Shown here: one piece after another, positions 33,380 to 43,027 of the stretch
Position numbering within the stretch: position 1 is the first letter of the stretch
Layout of the letters: each line of letters starts with the position of its first letter
Assembly: GCA_902778135.1 (NCBI GenBank)
Contig: CACYWP010000007.1
Coordinates: 117,323 to 181,322, forward strand
Direction: 5' to 3'
Origin: an uncultured Coriobacteriaceae bacterium
GTDB taxonomy: Bacteria; Actinomycetota; Coriobacteriia; Coriobacteriales; Atopobiaceae
Length of the DNA: 64,000 nucleotides
Notes under the pieces: generated by a model
Databases searched by the model: none
What the model was told of the DNA's origin: nothing
The model's input: the letters and a program-made list of their open reading frames with translations, nothing else
Program-made: the position numbers and the translations under genes

Positions 33380-35539
33380 ATGGCAAGAAACGTGAAGAAG
33401 GTACCCCAGATCATGCAGATGGAGGCGCTGGAATGCGGCGCCGCCTGCCTGACCATGGTGCTGGCCTATTACGGACGATGGGTTCCCCTCGAGCAGGTGC
33501 GTGCCGACTGCGGCGTCTCGCGCGACGGCAGCAAGGCGGTGAACATCCTCAAGGCTGCCCGCAGCTATGGGCTGGCGGCGAAGGGGATGACCTATTCCAC
33601 CAAGGCGTTGTGTGAGAAGGGCAACTTCCCGTGCATCATCTTCTGGAACTTCAACCATTTCGTGGTGGTTCGCGGCTTCAAGGGCAAGTACGCCTATGTG
33701 AACGATCCCGCTCGCGGGCAGGTGCGCATACCGCTTGACGAGTTTGACACCTCCTTCACGGGTGTCGTGCTCACCTTCGAGAAGACGGATGCCTTCCAGG
33801 AGGGAGGGGAGCCTCCCTCTGCCATGAGGGTGGCGGTTGAGAAGCTCACCGGCATGGGAGGCGCCTTGGCCTTCGTCATGATGACGGCTGCCGCCTCCTC
33901 GCTGCTGGGTATCTTCAGCACCTCATTCAACCGCGTCTTCCTCGACCGCGTGCTGTCGGGGGACAATCCCGAGTGGCTGGTGCCCCTCACCATGATCATG
34001 CTGCTGATAGCCGTCATGTCGGGCGTCGTCGGCATCCTCAATGCGATTCATCTCGTACGCATCCAGGGCAAGATCGCGGTCGTGTCCTCCTCTCGCTTCA
34101 TGCGTCACCTGCTTCACCTTCCGGTGGGCTTCTACGCGCAGCGCATGATCGGCGACATCCAACAGCGCCAGTCCGCCAACGAGACGATTGCCTTCTCCCT
34201 GGTCGGTCAGCTGGCACCTGTGCTCATCAACGCGGTCATGCTCGTGCTCTATCTGGTCATCATGCTGCGCTACAACATCATGCTGACCTTGGTGGGCCTG
34301 GCGACCGTAGTGCTCAATGCCCTCATTGCCAGGTACATCTCGAAGAAGCGCGTGAACGTCGCTCGCTCCATGGTCACGGACAACGGCAAGCTGTACGCCA
34401 CCACGGTCGGCGGCGTCGAGATGATCGAGACCATCAAGGCCGCCGGCGCCGAGAACGGCTACTTCCAGCGTTGGGCCGGGTACCAGGCAAATGTCGCTGA
34501 CGGCAATGCACGCATGTCGATCATCAACGAGTATCTCGGCGTCGTGCCCATGCTGGTGTCCGAGCTGAGCAACATCACGGTGCTGCTGCTGGGCATCTGG
34601 CTCATCGTCACCGAAGGCTTCACGCCAGGCGCCCTGCTGGCGTTCCAAGGCTTCCTCGGTTCGTTCATGGCGCCCGTGAGCCAGCTCATCAGCCTGGGGC
34701 AGACCGTGCAGGAGATGCAGACCCAGCTGGAGCGCGTCGAGGACGTCATGAACTACGACGTCGACGTGCCCGAGGAGTCCGATTGCAGGGGCCAAGCCGC
34801 GGAGCTGGAGACCGAGAAGCTGCGGGGGAGGGTCGACCTGGATGGTGTCACCTTCGGGTACTCGCGCTTGGAGCCTCCGCTCATCGAGGACTTCGACCTG
34901 CACCTGAAGCCGGGACAGTGGGTTGCGCTGGTCGGCGAGTCGGGTTGCGGCAAGTCGACGATTGCCAAGCTCATCTCGGGGCTGTACGAGCCGTGGGGTG
35001 GAGAGGTGAGTTTCGACGGCATACCGCTGTCAGAGGTGCCCCTGCCCCTGCTGCGCGGGTCGCTCTCCGTCGTCGACCAGGACATCGTGACCTTCGACGA
35101 CACGGTTGCCGAGAACGTCAGGCTCTGGGACCACTCCATCGAGGACTACGAGATCATCATGGCCTGCCGCGATGCCGACGTGCACGATGTCGTCATCGGT
35201 CGCGAGGGTGGTTACGGCAGCCGCATCCTGCCAGGGGGACGCAACTTCTCCGGCGGGCAGCTGCAGCGTCTGGAGATTGCGCGCGTGCTTGCCCAGGATC
35301 CCACGATCATCATCCTCGACGAGGCGACCAGCGCCCTTGACGCCCAGACCGAGGCCGAGGTCATCCAGCATATCCGTGACCGCGAGATCACCTGCATCGT
35401 GGTGGCCCATCGCCTGTCCACCATCCGCGACTGCGACGAGATCATCGTCCTGGACGCGGGCAAGGTGGTGGAGCGTGGCACGCATGACCAGCTGCTGGCC
35501 GCAGACGGTACCTACGCCAAGCTTGTGAGGAGCGACTAG
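33380..35539 (+). CDS. NHLM-family peptidase-containing ABC exporter (PCAT)
   Basis: A 719-residue protein. The N-terminal C39 peptidase has its Gln13, Cys19 (LECGAACLTM), His93 (FNHFVVV) and Asp109 (VNDPARG), so it should cut leader peptides after a double-glycine-type site. A six-helix ABC membrane domain spans about residues 160-440. The ATPase has Walker A GESGCGKST near 520, signature FSGGQLQRLEIAR and Walker B IIILDEATSALD. It is the protease/permease subunit of an NHLM peptide export system with the genes on either side. No substrate gene or modifying enzyme is adjacent. Confidence 0.93.
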   Translation: MARNVKKVPQIMQMEALECGAACLTMVLAYYGRWVPLEQVRADCGVSRDGSKAVNILKAARSYGLAAKGMTYSTKALCEKGNFPCIIFWNFNHFVVVRGFKGKYAYVNDPARGQVRIPLDEFDTSFTGVVLTFEKTDAFQEGGEPPSAMRVAVEKLTGMGGALAFVMMTAAASSLLGIFSTSFNRVFLDRVLSGDNPEWLVPLTMIMLLIAVMSGVVGILNAIHLVRIQGKIAVVSSSRFMRHLLHLPVGFYAQRMIGDIQQRQSANETIAFSLVGQLAPVLINAVMLVLYLVIMLRYNIMLTLVGLATVVLNALIARYISKKRVNVARSMVTDNGKLYATTVGGVEMIETIKAAGAENGYFQRWAGYQANVADGNARMSIINEYLGVVPMLVSELSNITVLLLGIWLIVTEGFTPGALLAFQGFLGSFMAPVSQLISLGQTVQEMQTQLERVEDVMNYDVDVPEESDCRGQAAELETEKLRGRVDLDGVTFGYSRLEPPLIEDFDLHLKPGQWVALVGESGCGKSTIAKLISGLYEPWGGEVSFDGIPLSEVPLPLLRGSLSVVDQDIVTFDDTVAENVRLWDHSIEDYEIIMACRDADVHDVVIGREGGYGSRILPGGRNFSGGQLQRLEIARVLAQDPTIIILDEATSALDAQTEAEVIQHIRDREITCIVVAHRLSTIRDCDEIIVLDAGKVVERGTHDQLLAADGTYAKLVRSD

Positions 35540-35540
35540 C

Positions 35541-37724
35541 ATGCCCAGTTGGCTTGAGACGCAGATAGAGACGCGCAAGCGCCTGGATTCGATGATGCTC
35601 GACCGTAGCTATGCCGAGCTGGCTGCCAGCGTCGCCGATGCAGGCAAGGCGCCGGTCTTCCATCTGGAAGACTATGAGCTGACTGATGGGGCTGTGTGCG
35701 CCTGTCTGCGGTATTGTGGCGTACGGCCGGGCAACGTCCCTGCCGACGTGACCGACAGCGAGAGTCGCATCGACTGGCTGTGCCGCCCCTCGGGCACCAT
35801 GCATCGCAAGGTGCGACTGACGGGCAAATGGTATCGGGATGCCATCGGCCCGATGCTTGGCAGGCTGGATACGGGCGAGCCCATAGCGCTCCTGCCCGGT
35901 CGTCTTGGTGGCTATTCTTACGAGGAGCCGGGCAGCGGTGGGCGCCACATGGTGGATGCCAGCGTCGCCTCGACCATCTCCGAGGATGCGGTCTTCTTCT
36001 ACAAGCCCCTGCCCCAAGGCAGCCTGGGCATCCGCGACCTGCTGGAGTTTCTCATCGGTGCGCTCGATACGAGCGACTACCTCTTCGTGGCCATCGCGGC
36101 GCTGGCAGCATCGCTGGTCGGGCTTCTGCCCGCGTGGGTCAACCAGCTGGTCTTCGGTACGGTCGTCCCGAGTGGCCGCGCCACCCTCATCATCCCCATC
36201 GGGGCCCTGCTGCTGGGCGTCAGCGTGTCCAGCCTGCTCATGGGCATCTGCCGCAACATCGTGATGGCACGCGTGTCCACCAAGCTTCGCATCGCAACCG
36301 AGGCTGCGACGTTCGCGCGTGTGTTGCTGCTGCCGACGTCGTTCTTCAAGGACTACGAGTCGGGCAACCTGGCCAGCCGCGTCTCCCAGGTCACCGCGCT
36401 GATGCAGCTGCTGACGTCGATGGTTCTCGGTGCGGGCCTGACCGTCGTGTGCTCGGTGGTGTACGTGTTCCAGATTGCCACCTACACGCCCGTGCTGGTA
36501 GTGCCCGCTCTGGTCGTCACGTTCATGCAGGCCCTGCTTACCACGGTGGTCGCCCGGGTCTCCTCGCGTCGCCAGCTGGTGGCCATGGAAGCCCAGGCGG
36601 GGGTGTCCGGCCTGGTGACAGCCCTGTTGGGTGGCATACAGAAGATCAAGCTGTCGGGTGCCGAGGATCGGGCGTTCTCGAAGTGGGCCCATTCCTATTC
36701 CACCTATGCACGTGCGATGTACAACCAGCCCATGGTCGAGCGGGCGCTGCCGGCGATCGTCTCGCTCATCAGCATGCTGGGTACCCTTCACATCTACTAC
36801 TTCGCTGGCATCTCGAAGGTCCCCATCGCCGACTACATCGCCTTCAACGTGGCCTATGGCCAGCTCACCGCTGCCATCATGGGACTGGCGAACCTCGCCA
36901 GCCAGATAGCCCAGATACGGCCGTTGATGAACATGGTCTCTCCCATCCTCGACGCGTCCCCCGAGATCGACGACAGCAAGCCCAGCATCGAGCACCTCTC
37001 TGGCTCCATCGAGATGACGGGAGTGACGTTCCGATACAACGAGAATTCCCCCTATGTGCTGGAGGATCTCTCGCTGCGCATCCGCCCCGGCGAGTATGTG
37101 GCGCTCGTGGGCAAGAGCGGCTGCGGCAAGTCCACGATCATGCGACTGCTGCTGGGGTTCGAGACGCCCGAGCGGGGCAGCATCTTCTATGGTCCCTATG
37201 ACGTCAGCAAGGTCGACCTGCGGTCGCTGCGCCAGTCCATCGGCATGGTCATGCAGGATGGCAAGCTCTTCCTGGGCGACATCGCGTCCAACATCACGAT
37301 TGCATCGCCCGGTGCGACCCTCGACGATGCGTGGGAGGCGGCCGAGATCGCGGGCATCGCCGACGACATCCGCAAGATGCCCATGGGCATGCAGACCCTG
37401 CTGAGCGAAGGTGCCGGTGGCATCTCGGGCGGGCAGCGGCAGCGCATCATGATCGCTCGTGCGGTATGCGGGAAGCGCCGCATCCTGATGTTGGACGAGG
37501 CCACGAGCGCCTTGGACAACGTGACCCAGAAGCATGTCTCCGACTCGTTGGAGACGCTGAAGTGCACGCGCCTGGTCGTGGCCCATCGCCTGTCGACCGT
37601 GCGACACTGCGATCGCATCCTGCTGGTGGATGGGGGCCGCATTGCCGAGGAGGGCACCTATGACGAGCTGATCGCGCGCGGTGGCCTCTTCGCCGACCTG
37701 GTTGCGCGCCAGCGCCTGGAGTAG
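35541..37724 (+). CDS. NHLM-family ABC exporter, permease/ATPase subunit without peptidase
   Basis: A 727-residue protein one base after the previous stop. The first 150 residues replace the C39 peptidase with the NHLM-specific N-terminal region ending in AVFFYKPLP. Membrane helices span about residues 170-440. The ATPase has Walker A GKSGCGKST, signature ISGGQRQRIMIAR and Walker B ILMLDEATSALD. It should heterodimerise with the PCAT subunit at 33380. All catalytic motifs are intact. Confidence 0.93.
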   Translation: MPSWLETQIETRKRLDSMMLDRSYAELAASVADAGKAPVFHLEDYELTDGAVCACLRYCGVRPGNVPADVTDSESRIDWLCRPSGTMHRKVRLTGKWYRDAIGPMLGRLDTGEPIALLPGRLGGYSYEEPGSGGRHMVDASVASTISEDAVFFYKPLPQGSLGIRDLLEFLIGALDTSDYLFVAIAALAASLVGLLPAWVNQLVFGTVVPSGRATLIIPIGALLLGVSVSSLLMGICRNIVMARVSTKLRIATEAATFARVLLLPTSFFKDYESGNLASRVSQVTALMQLLTSMVLGAGLTVVCSVVYVFQIATYTPVLVVPALVVTFMQALLTTVVARVSSRRQLVAMEAQAGVSGLVTALLGGIQKIKLSGAEDRAFSKWAHSYSTYARAMYNQPMVERALPAIVSLISMLGTLHIYYFAGISKVPIADYIAFNVAYGQLTAAIMGLANLASQIAQIRPLMNMVSPILDASPEIDDSKPSIEHLSGSIEMTGVTFRYNENSPYVLEDLSLRIRPGEYVALVGKSGCGKSTIMRLLLGFETPERGSIFYGPYDVSKVDLRSLRQSIGMVMQDGKLFLGDIASNITIASPGATLDDAWEAAEIAGIADDIRKMPMGMQTLLSEGAGGISGGQRQRIMIARAVCGKRRILMLDEATSALDNVTQKHVSDSLETLKCTRLVVAHRLSTVRHCDRILLVDGGRIAEEGTYDELIARGGLFADLVARQRLE

Positions 37725-37872
37725 GGACGTCACGCGTGGTGCCATGCGCCACGAGGAGGCTCGCTGTGGCGGAGCGCGGCGCTCCCTGCCGGTTGGCTCG
37801 CGTCGTATCGCCTTGGGGCCAAAACCCTACAATGGATGGCGGATTCGCATAGTGGTGGGAAGGATGATGTGC

Positions 37873-38532
37873 ATGGGCAGCTATGACTACACGAAGGACC
37901 CCTCGGGATTCGTGCTCCTGTCGGACTTCGTTCCCCAGGTGATACAGGAGATTCGCTACTTCTCCACCTACAACTTCATCGGGGAGCGCATCGACGGCTA
38001 CGAGGAGCCCTGTGCGGTCATCACCGCCGAGGCGGCACGTGCGCTCAAGGCCGTCAGCAACGAGATGGTCGTGCTGGGGTACCGTCTGAAGGTCTTTGAT
38101 GCCTACCGGCCCGTTGCTGCGGTGAAGCAGTTCGTCTTCTGGGCCCTCGAGGACAATGACGTGCGCATGAAGCCCTACTTCTATCCCGAGGTCGAGAAGG
38201 ACGAGACCATATCCCTGGGCTACATCGCCACGCGCTCGAGCCACAGCAGGGGCTCGACCGTCGACCTGACCCTGCTGGACATGAGCACCGGCAAGGAGGT
38301 GGACATGGGAACGCCGTTCGACTACTTCGGCGAGCTCTCCCACCCCGACAACCGCGACGTCACCGACGAGCAGTACGAGAACCGCATGATGCTGCAGCGG
38401 GCCATGGTGCGCCACGGGTTCGTCCCCTACGAGTGCGAGTGGTGGCACTTCACCCTCGAGGACGAGCCCTTTCCCGACACCTACTTCACGTTCCCGGTCT
38501 CGTCGGCCTACCTGCGCCGCAACAGGGCATAA
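37873..38532 (+). CDS. VanX-type D-Ala-D-Ala dipeptidase
   Basis: A 219-residue protein. I chose ATG 37873, nine bases after GGAAGG; ATGs at 37864 and 37867 are too close to that site. Zinc ligands fall where VanX has them: His124 and Asp131 in SSHSRGSTVDL, and His192 with catalytic Glu189 in ECEWWHF. Also conserved is FDAYRPVAA. It hydrolyses D-alanyl-D-alanine dipeptide. No vanH/vanA/vanS neighbours are visible, so wall recycling or dipeptide use is more likely than glycopeptide resistance. Confidence 0.92.
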   Translation: MGSYDYTKDPSGFVLLSDFVPQVIQEIRYFSTYNFIGERIDGYEEPCAVITAEAARALKAVSNEMVVLGYRLKVFDAYRPVAAVKQFVFWALEDNDVRMKPYFYPEVEKDETISLGYIATRSSHSRGSTVDLTLLDMSTGKEVDMGTPFDYFGELSHPDNRDVTDEQYENRMMLQRAMVRHGFVPYECEWWHFTLEDEPFPDTYFTFPVSSAYLRRNRA

Positions 38533-38612
38533 CTGCCCCTGCCCGGACGCGGGCCCTTGCCTTGGCCTGCGGATGGGCACGGTGTGCGCAACATCCGGAT
38601 GAGGAGGTCGAT

Positions 38613-39434
38613 ATGCATCGACATGTCGTGGCCCAGGCGGGCAGCGTAGCCGAGTTCCTTGGCGATGGCCTGCCGCATGACGTCCTGTTGGCCATGGCCG
38701 TCGTGTTGCTGGGGCTGTTCGTCTCGCGCTACGTGACGCGCATCATCCGCGCCGCGCTGGGGGACTCGATGGCGGGAGAGGTCTCCATCGTGGTCAACAT
38801 CGGCCGCGCTGTGGTGGCGTTCCTCGTCGCGAGCTTCGTGGGCGAGAACCTCTTCGACATAGAGCTCTCCGGCCTGGCCCAAGCGCTGGGCGTCACGACG
38901 CTGGTGGTGTCGCTGGGCCTGCAGGACTTCATCAAGAACGTGGTCGCCGGCGTCCAGATCGTGATGACCAAGCTCTTCTCTGCGGGTGACCAGCTGGAGG
39001 TGGGAGGCAAGCGAGGCGAGGTCCTGGACGTCAACTGGCGCCAGACCACCCTGCGCGACAAGGACGGAAACTCCTACGTGGTGCCCAACGCAGAGCTGAT
39101 GGCTGGGACCTTCATGCGTCGCGAGGGCAAGATGAGGTATCGCTACATGGTCGAATGCGACATCAAGCCGGGTCTCGACCTGGAGCGCGTCGCGGCCGAC
39201 ATCCAGGAGTTAGCCGATGGGGTCCTCGACGAGTGCGGATGGAGGGCAGGGGAGAACACGGAGGTGCGCTTCGTCGGGGCGACGGCAAACGGCGTGCGTG
39301 CGTCGATCCGCTTCTTCCTGTCCGACATCGAGTACACGACGCGCGCCACCGATGCGGTCATGCGGGCCATTGGCCAGCGCGGCTACCTGGCCGACTGGAC
39401 CAACGACGCTCCAGCCCAGCAGCGGTGGTACTAG
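38613..39434 (+). CDS. Small-conductance mechanosensitive channel (MscS family)
   Basis: A 273-residue protein from ATG 38613 with GAGGAGG upstream. Three hydrophobic segments in the first 110 residues are followed by the pore-to-beta-domain motif VVSLGLQDFIKNVVAG and the MscS beta domain (VLDVNWRQTTLRDKDGNSYVVPN). It protects cells against osmotic downshift. Standard length. Confidence 0.93.
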   Translation: MHRHVVAQAGSVAEFLGDGLPHDVLLAMAVVLLGLFVSRYVTRIIRAALGDSMAGEVSIVVNIGRAVVAFLVASFVGENLFDIELSGLAQALGVTTLVVSLGLQDFIKNVVAGVQIVMTKLFSAGDQLEVGGKRGEVLDVNWRQTTLRDKDGNSYVVPNAELMAGTFMRREGKMRYRYMVECDIKPGLDLERVAADIQELADGVLDECGWRAGENTEVRFVGATANGVRASIRFFLSDIEYTTRATDAVMRAIGQRGYLADWTNDAPAQQRWY

Positions 39435-39469
39435 GCCTTCCCTGGGACGACCGTTCCTCACCATCGAAG

Positions 39470-39503
39470 CGCGCGGCGGGGCGATTCGTCGCCCCGCCGC
39501 GCG
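39470..39503. terminator. Bidirectional terminator with UUCG tetraloop
   Basis: A perfect 15-bp GC-rich stem (39470-39484 with 39489-39503) closed by TTCG. It lies between convergent genes, MscS on plus and the RsbU-like gene on minus, and can serve both. Confidence 0.75.
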
Positions 39504-39552
39504 TCAGCGGCCCCTGCCGTCCGGATGGCCCCGATGGCACGTTGTCCCCGCG

Positions 39553-42174
39553 TTACCAGCTCTTCTTGAAGGCGATGACGTTGGCGTCGCCGTCGCGCAG
39601 GTAGCTGATGTCGTCGGTCAGCTGCTTGGCCATGAAGATGCCCAGACCACCGACCTTCGCCTCCTGGATGGAGGAGGGCTTGGTGGGATCCTCGCGCGTC
39701 AACGGGTCGAAGGGGGTGCCCCAGTCGGTGAGCTGGATCGTGATGACGTCGGGATCGGCGTTGTAGATGTAGTCGACGCGGCATAGGCCTGGGCCTTCCT
39801 GGTCCTCGTAGGCATAGTTGCACACGTTGACGTACAGCTCCTCCAGCGCCACGTCCAGCTTGTTCTGGATCGAGATGGGGCAGCGTCGCTGCGCCAGCTC
39901 CTCGTGAATCATGTCGTAGATCTCTTCCAGATGGTCGAGGGTCGCCTCGACCGTGATGGTCCCGCTCGCTTCTGGTGGCACGCCGTACTCCAATGAGAGA
40001 ATGGTGATGTCGTCGGACTGCTCGGTTCCCTCGGACCATGCCTGCAGGTCCATGCGCAAGGCGTCGACAAGCGCATGGGGATGCAGCTCGTTATGGCTTG
40101 CAAGGAATCTCTCGAGACGCTGGTCGCCGTACTTTTCCTCGTAGGCGTTGAAGGCCTCGTTGACGCCGTCAGTGTAAAGCAGCAGCTGGTCTCCAGGCAC
40201 CATGACGAGCGTCGTGCTGCGGTACTTCGCGCTGTCGAAGGATCCGAGGAAGAGGCCACCTCGATAGCGCAGCCACTGCCAGGCGCCGTCATGGCGCAAC
40301 AGCGGCGGATTGTGCCCGGCATTGACATAGGTGAGCTCGCCGGTCCGGTAGTCCAGCGTCGCCGCCCACACCGTTACGAACATGTCCGCCTCGTTGCCCT
40401 GGCATAGGTGCCAGTTGGCTGTCTGGACAGCCTCGGTGAGGGGCATGCCCGTGCTGATGTAGTTGGCCAGCTCGGCCTTTGCGGCCATCATGAACAGCGA
40501 TGCGGGGATGCCCTTGCCGGCAACGTCGGCGATCAGGAATCCCAGGGTGTGCTCGTCAACCAGGAAGAAGTCGTAGAAGTCGCCACCGACCTCGCGTGCC
40601 GCGCTCATGTTCGCATAGATGTCGAACCGGTCGATCTCGGGGAAGGGCGGGAAGGTGCGAGGCAGGGCCGACTCCTGGATGGACTTTGCCGTGGTGAGGT
40701 CTCGCTCGATGCGTGCGCCTTCGGCTAAGATGGCGCGCTTGAGGGCGGATACCGTGGCGTTGATGCCGCGGGACAGGCTGACGAACTCGACCGAATCGGA
40801 CACCTTGACCTGCTGGTCCAGGTCACCGTTGGTGATGCGTTCCAAGGTCTGGTTGGTCTCGTCGATGCTGCGCACGACGACGTTCTCCAATAGCAGTGAT
40901 GCCTGGAAGTAGACGACGGCGAAGAGCATCATGAAGATGGCGGAGGTCCCCAGCATCATCCAGTTGCGCCACGCAAAGACGTCACTCGAGGACATCGCTG
41001 CCATCACCTGGTATTTGCCGGCGCGCGAGACGCGCACGTAGCCAACCTGTGAGGCACGCAGGTATCCGAGCTTGCCGTTGCCCATGTACCACTGCGTCGA
41101 GCGCGCCTGCTCGTAGAGACTCTCGTCAAAGCCGTCGGCCAGGCCGCTGCCGACCACGTCCTCGAAGGAGCTGCCCACGTAGGCGTCGATGTTGGCCGAT
41201 ATGATGGTGCCATCCTGGGCGACGGCACTGATGCCGTCCCTGCCAAGGGACAGCCCTCGCGCAAGGTCCTCGACGGTGATGTCATAGAGCTCGTTGACCT
41301 TGGCATCGGACAGGGGAATCCGTCGAGTCACTGCCTGGACCAGCTTGTCGCGCTCGCCCAGCTGTCCCACGAGATAGTCGATGTGTGCCTGCATCTGCTG
41401 CTCTGCGTTGGTGAGGCAGGCGGAGCTGATGACGGTGTAGCCAAAGGAGACGGTTACCATGTAGGCGGCGACAATCACCACGGCAAGCCATCCCTGGAAG
41501 GTCCCGCGCAATGTGTTCTGGCCCTCCATCCGCTCCCGTTTGCGCATGGCGGCCCCACCGATGACGGATAGGCCTGCCATCAGGAGGAAGTCCGCGAACA
41601 CCTGGGAGACGATCTCACGATTGCCCATGATGTCGTTGAGGATCTCGTGTGGGACCTCGAGATTCAGCAGCGCATTGATGGCGTTGACAGAGATGGTGAA
41701 CAAGAGCGTGAAGAGCAGGGACCCGATGATGCAGGTGCTTGCGAGGGCGGCAAGGCCCTGAAGGTCGCTCTTGTAGGTGCGCCTGTTGGCAAGGGCGAAC
41801 AGCATGCCCATGACGACGCCCACCAGCGTGAACAGGAACAGGGAGTTGGTCGCTGCGCCGAAGTACATCTCGTAGGCGTCAAGGGGGAGAAGGCGGGCAT
41901 GGAGCATCTCGCTTGTGCCTGCGAACGCGCCGACGAGTCCTGCCGCAAGGGGACCATAGAGCAGCGCCGTCACCGTGATGGGCGCGAGCACGGCGATGAG
42001 ATGGGTGTTGCCGACGACGAGATAGTTGGTCTGGGTCGCCACCATCGTACAGGAGGCGATGACGAGCAGTCCTATCGCAGCCATCCGCGTGCCGCGGGGC
42101 GCATCGGCCATCAACCCGCGCCAGCGCAACAAGCTGGTCGGCTTCGCCTGTGCAGAAGCATTGGCTTCAGACAT
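39553..42174 (-). CDS. RsbU-type membrane phosphatase fused to RsbW-like ATPase domain
   Basis: An 873-residue protein starting at ATG 42174 (GGAGG seven bases upstream). Order: an N-terminal multi-helix membrane region (about residues 30-210), a further helix, an extracytoplasmic sensor segment (about 260-400), another helix, HAMP (about 430-480), a SpoIIE/PP2C phosphatase (about 490-735, with REVGGDFYDFF, DVAGKGIPASLFM and NAGHNPPLL), and a C-terminal HATPase of the anti-sigma type (EELYVNVCNYAYE, GGLGIFMAKQL). RsbU enzymes dephosphorylate STAS antagonists, and RsbW-like kinases phosphorylate them. Both activities in one chain, beside two STAS genes, suggest a self-contained partner switch responding to an outside signal. 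Confidence 0.9.
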   Translation of the reverse strand: MSEANASAQAKPTSLLRWRGLMADAPRGTRMAAIGLLVIASCTMVATQTNYLVVGNTHLIAVLAPITVTALLYGPLAAGLVGAFAGTSEMLHARLLPLDAYEMYFGAATNSLFLFTLVGVVMGMLFALANRRTYKSDLQGLAALASTCIIGSLLFTLLFTISVNAINALLNLEVPHEILNDIMGNREIVSQVFADFLLMAGLSVIGGAAMRKRERMEGQNTLRGTFQGWLAVVIVAAYMVTVSFGYTVISSACLTNAEQQMQAHIDYLVGQLGERDKLVQAVTRRIPLSDAKVNELYDITVEDLARGLSLGRDGISAVAQDGTIISANIDAYVGSSFEDVVGSGLADGFDESLYEQARSTQWYMGNGKLGYLRASQVGYVRVSRAGKYQVMAAMSSSDVFAWRNWMMLGTSAIFMMLFAVVYFQASLLLENVVVRSIDETNQTLERITNGDLDQQVKVSDSVEFVSLSRGINATVSALKRAILAEGARIERDLTTAKSIQESALPRTFPPFPEIDRFDIYANMSAAREVGGDFYDFFLVDEHTLGFLIADVAGKGIPASLFMMAAKAELANYISTGMPLTEAVQTANWHLCQGNEADMFVTVWAATLDYRTGELTYVNAGHNPPLLRHDGAWQWLRYRGGLFLGSFDSAKYRSTTLVMVPGDQLLLYTDGVNEAFNAYEEKYGDQRLERFLASHNELHPHALVDALRMDLQAWSEGTEQSDDITILSLEYGVPPEASGTITVEATLDHLEEIYDMIHEELAQRRCPISIQNKLDVALEELYVNVCNYAYEDQEGPGLCRVDYIYNADPDVITIQLTDWGTPFDPLTREDPTKPSSIQEAKVGGLGIFMAKQLTDDISYLRDGDANVIAFKKSW

Positions 42175-42294
42175 ATGACCGCCTCCCGTCTGTCCGGTCG
42201 AATGGGAACCGCACAATCCCATGCATACGCAGTCAGGTGGCGAAGGAAGCCTCCTCCGTCACCTGATGTGGTTGCACGTCTGCAGTGGGTGGGG

Positions 42295-42597
42295 CTATGA
42301 CTCGATGGTCAGCACCTCGGAGAGCCCCGTCATCTCGAAGACCTCCATGACGTCTGCGGTGGGATGCAGCAGGCGCAGCTCTCCGCCCTTCTGGGCGGCA
42401 AGCTTCTGGGTGCTGACGAGGACGCGCAGGCCGGCCGAGGAGATGTACTCGAGGCGGGAGAGGTCGATGTCGAAGTCGGTGGCGGTGTCCGAAAGCTGGT
42501 GGACAGCCTCCTCGAGCTCGGGGCTAGTGGCTACCGTCAGCTTGCCGACGACCTCGATGGCTGCCTTGGTACCGTCGATGCTGGTCGTAATCTCCAT
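42295..42597 (-). CDS. STAS-domain anti-sigma factor antagonist (1)
   Basis: A 100-residue protein from ATG 42597 with GGAG upstream. The whole length is a STAS domain with LSRLEYISSAGLRVL, whose SS carries the usual phosphorylatable serine. The next gene downstream, 120 bases away, encodes the phosphatase/kinase, its likely partner. Confidence 0.92.
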   Translation of the reverse strand: MEITTSIDGTKAAIEVVGKLTVATSPELEEAVHQLSDTATDFDIDLSRLEYISSAGLRVLVSTQKLAAQKGGELRLLHPTADVMEVFEMTGLSEVLTIES

Positions 42598-42675
42598 TGG
42601 TGTCTCCAATCATGTGGCCACGCTGCAATCTGACAACGTATATGTTACGACTCTACCAGACCACGTCGCACCTGT

Positions 42676-42972
42676 TTATTCGATGGTCAGAATCTCGTCG
42701 AATCCCGTGGCGCCGAAGAGCTCCATGACCGATTCGCCCACGTTCGTGACGCGCATGGAGCCTTGCTTGAACATGCGCTTCTGCAGGGCCAACAAGAGCC
42801 TCAGGCCCATGCTCGACACGTAATCGACGCTGGTGAGGTCCACCACAAGGTCCGTGATGCCGTCCAGCTGGCCCTTCAGCGCGTCTTCCAGTTCGGGTGT
42901 CGTCTGCACGTCGAGCCTGCCGGTGACGCGCAGGACGAGTCGGGTCCCCTCCCGGTCGATTGTATGGGTCAT
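42676..42972 (-). CDS. STAS-domain anti-sigma factor antagonist (2)
   Basis: A 98-residue STAS protein with LTSVDYVSSMGLRLL. It is a diverged paralogue of the neighbour at 42295 and lies upstream of it on the same strand. Two antagonists served by one RsbU/RsbW fusion suggest two outputs or graded control. Confidence 0.92.
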   Translation of the reverse strand: MTHTIDREGTRLVLRVTGRLDVQTTPELEDALKGQLDGITDLVVDLTSVDYVSSMGLRLLLALQKRMFKQGSMRVTNVGESVMELFGATGFDEILTIE

Positions 42973-43027
42973 GGCGTGCCTCCCTGTGATGTGGGGCCAG
43001 CGCCGCGCCGCGATGGGCGCGATCGCG

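Noticed and set aside
37864..37872. Earlier ATGs for the VanX-type gene
   Set aside because: They directly abut the GGAAGG ribosome site; ATG 37873 has normal spacing and gives VanX-like numbering of the zinc ligands.
37873..38532. Glycopeptide resistance locus
   Set aside because: Only the VanX-type dipeptidase is present. No D-lactate dehydrogenase, ligase or VanRS genes lie nearby.
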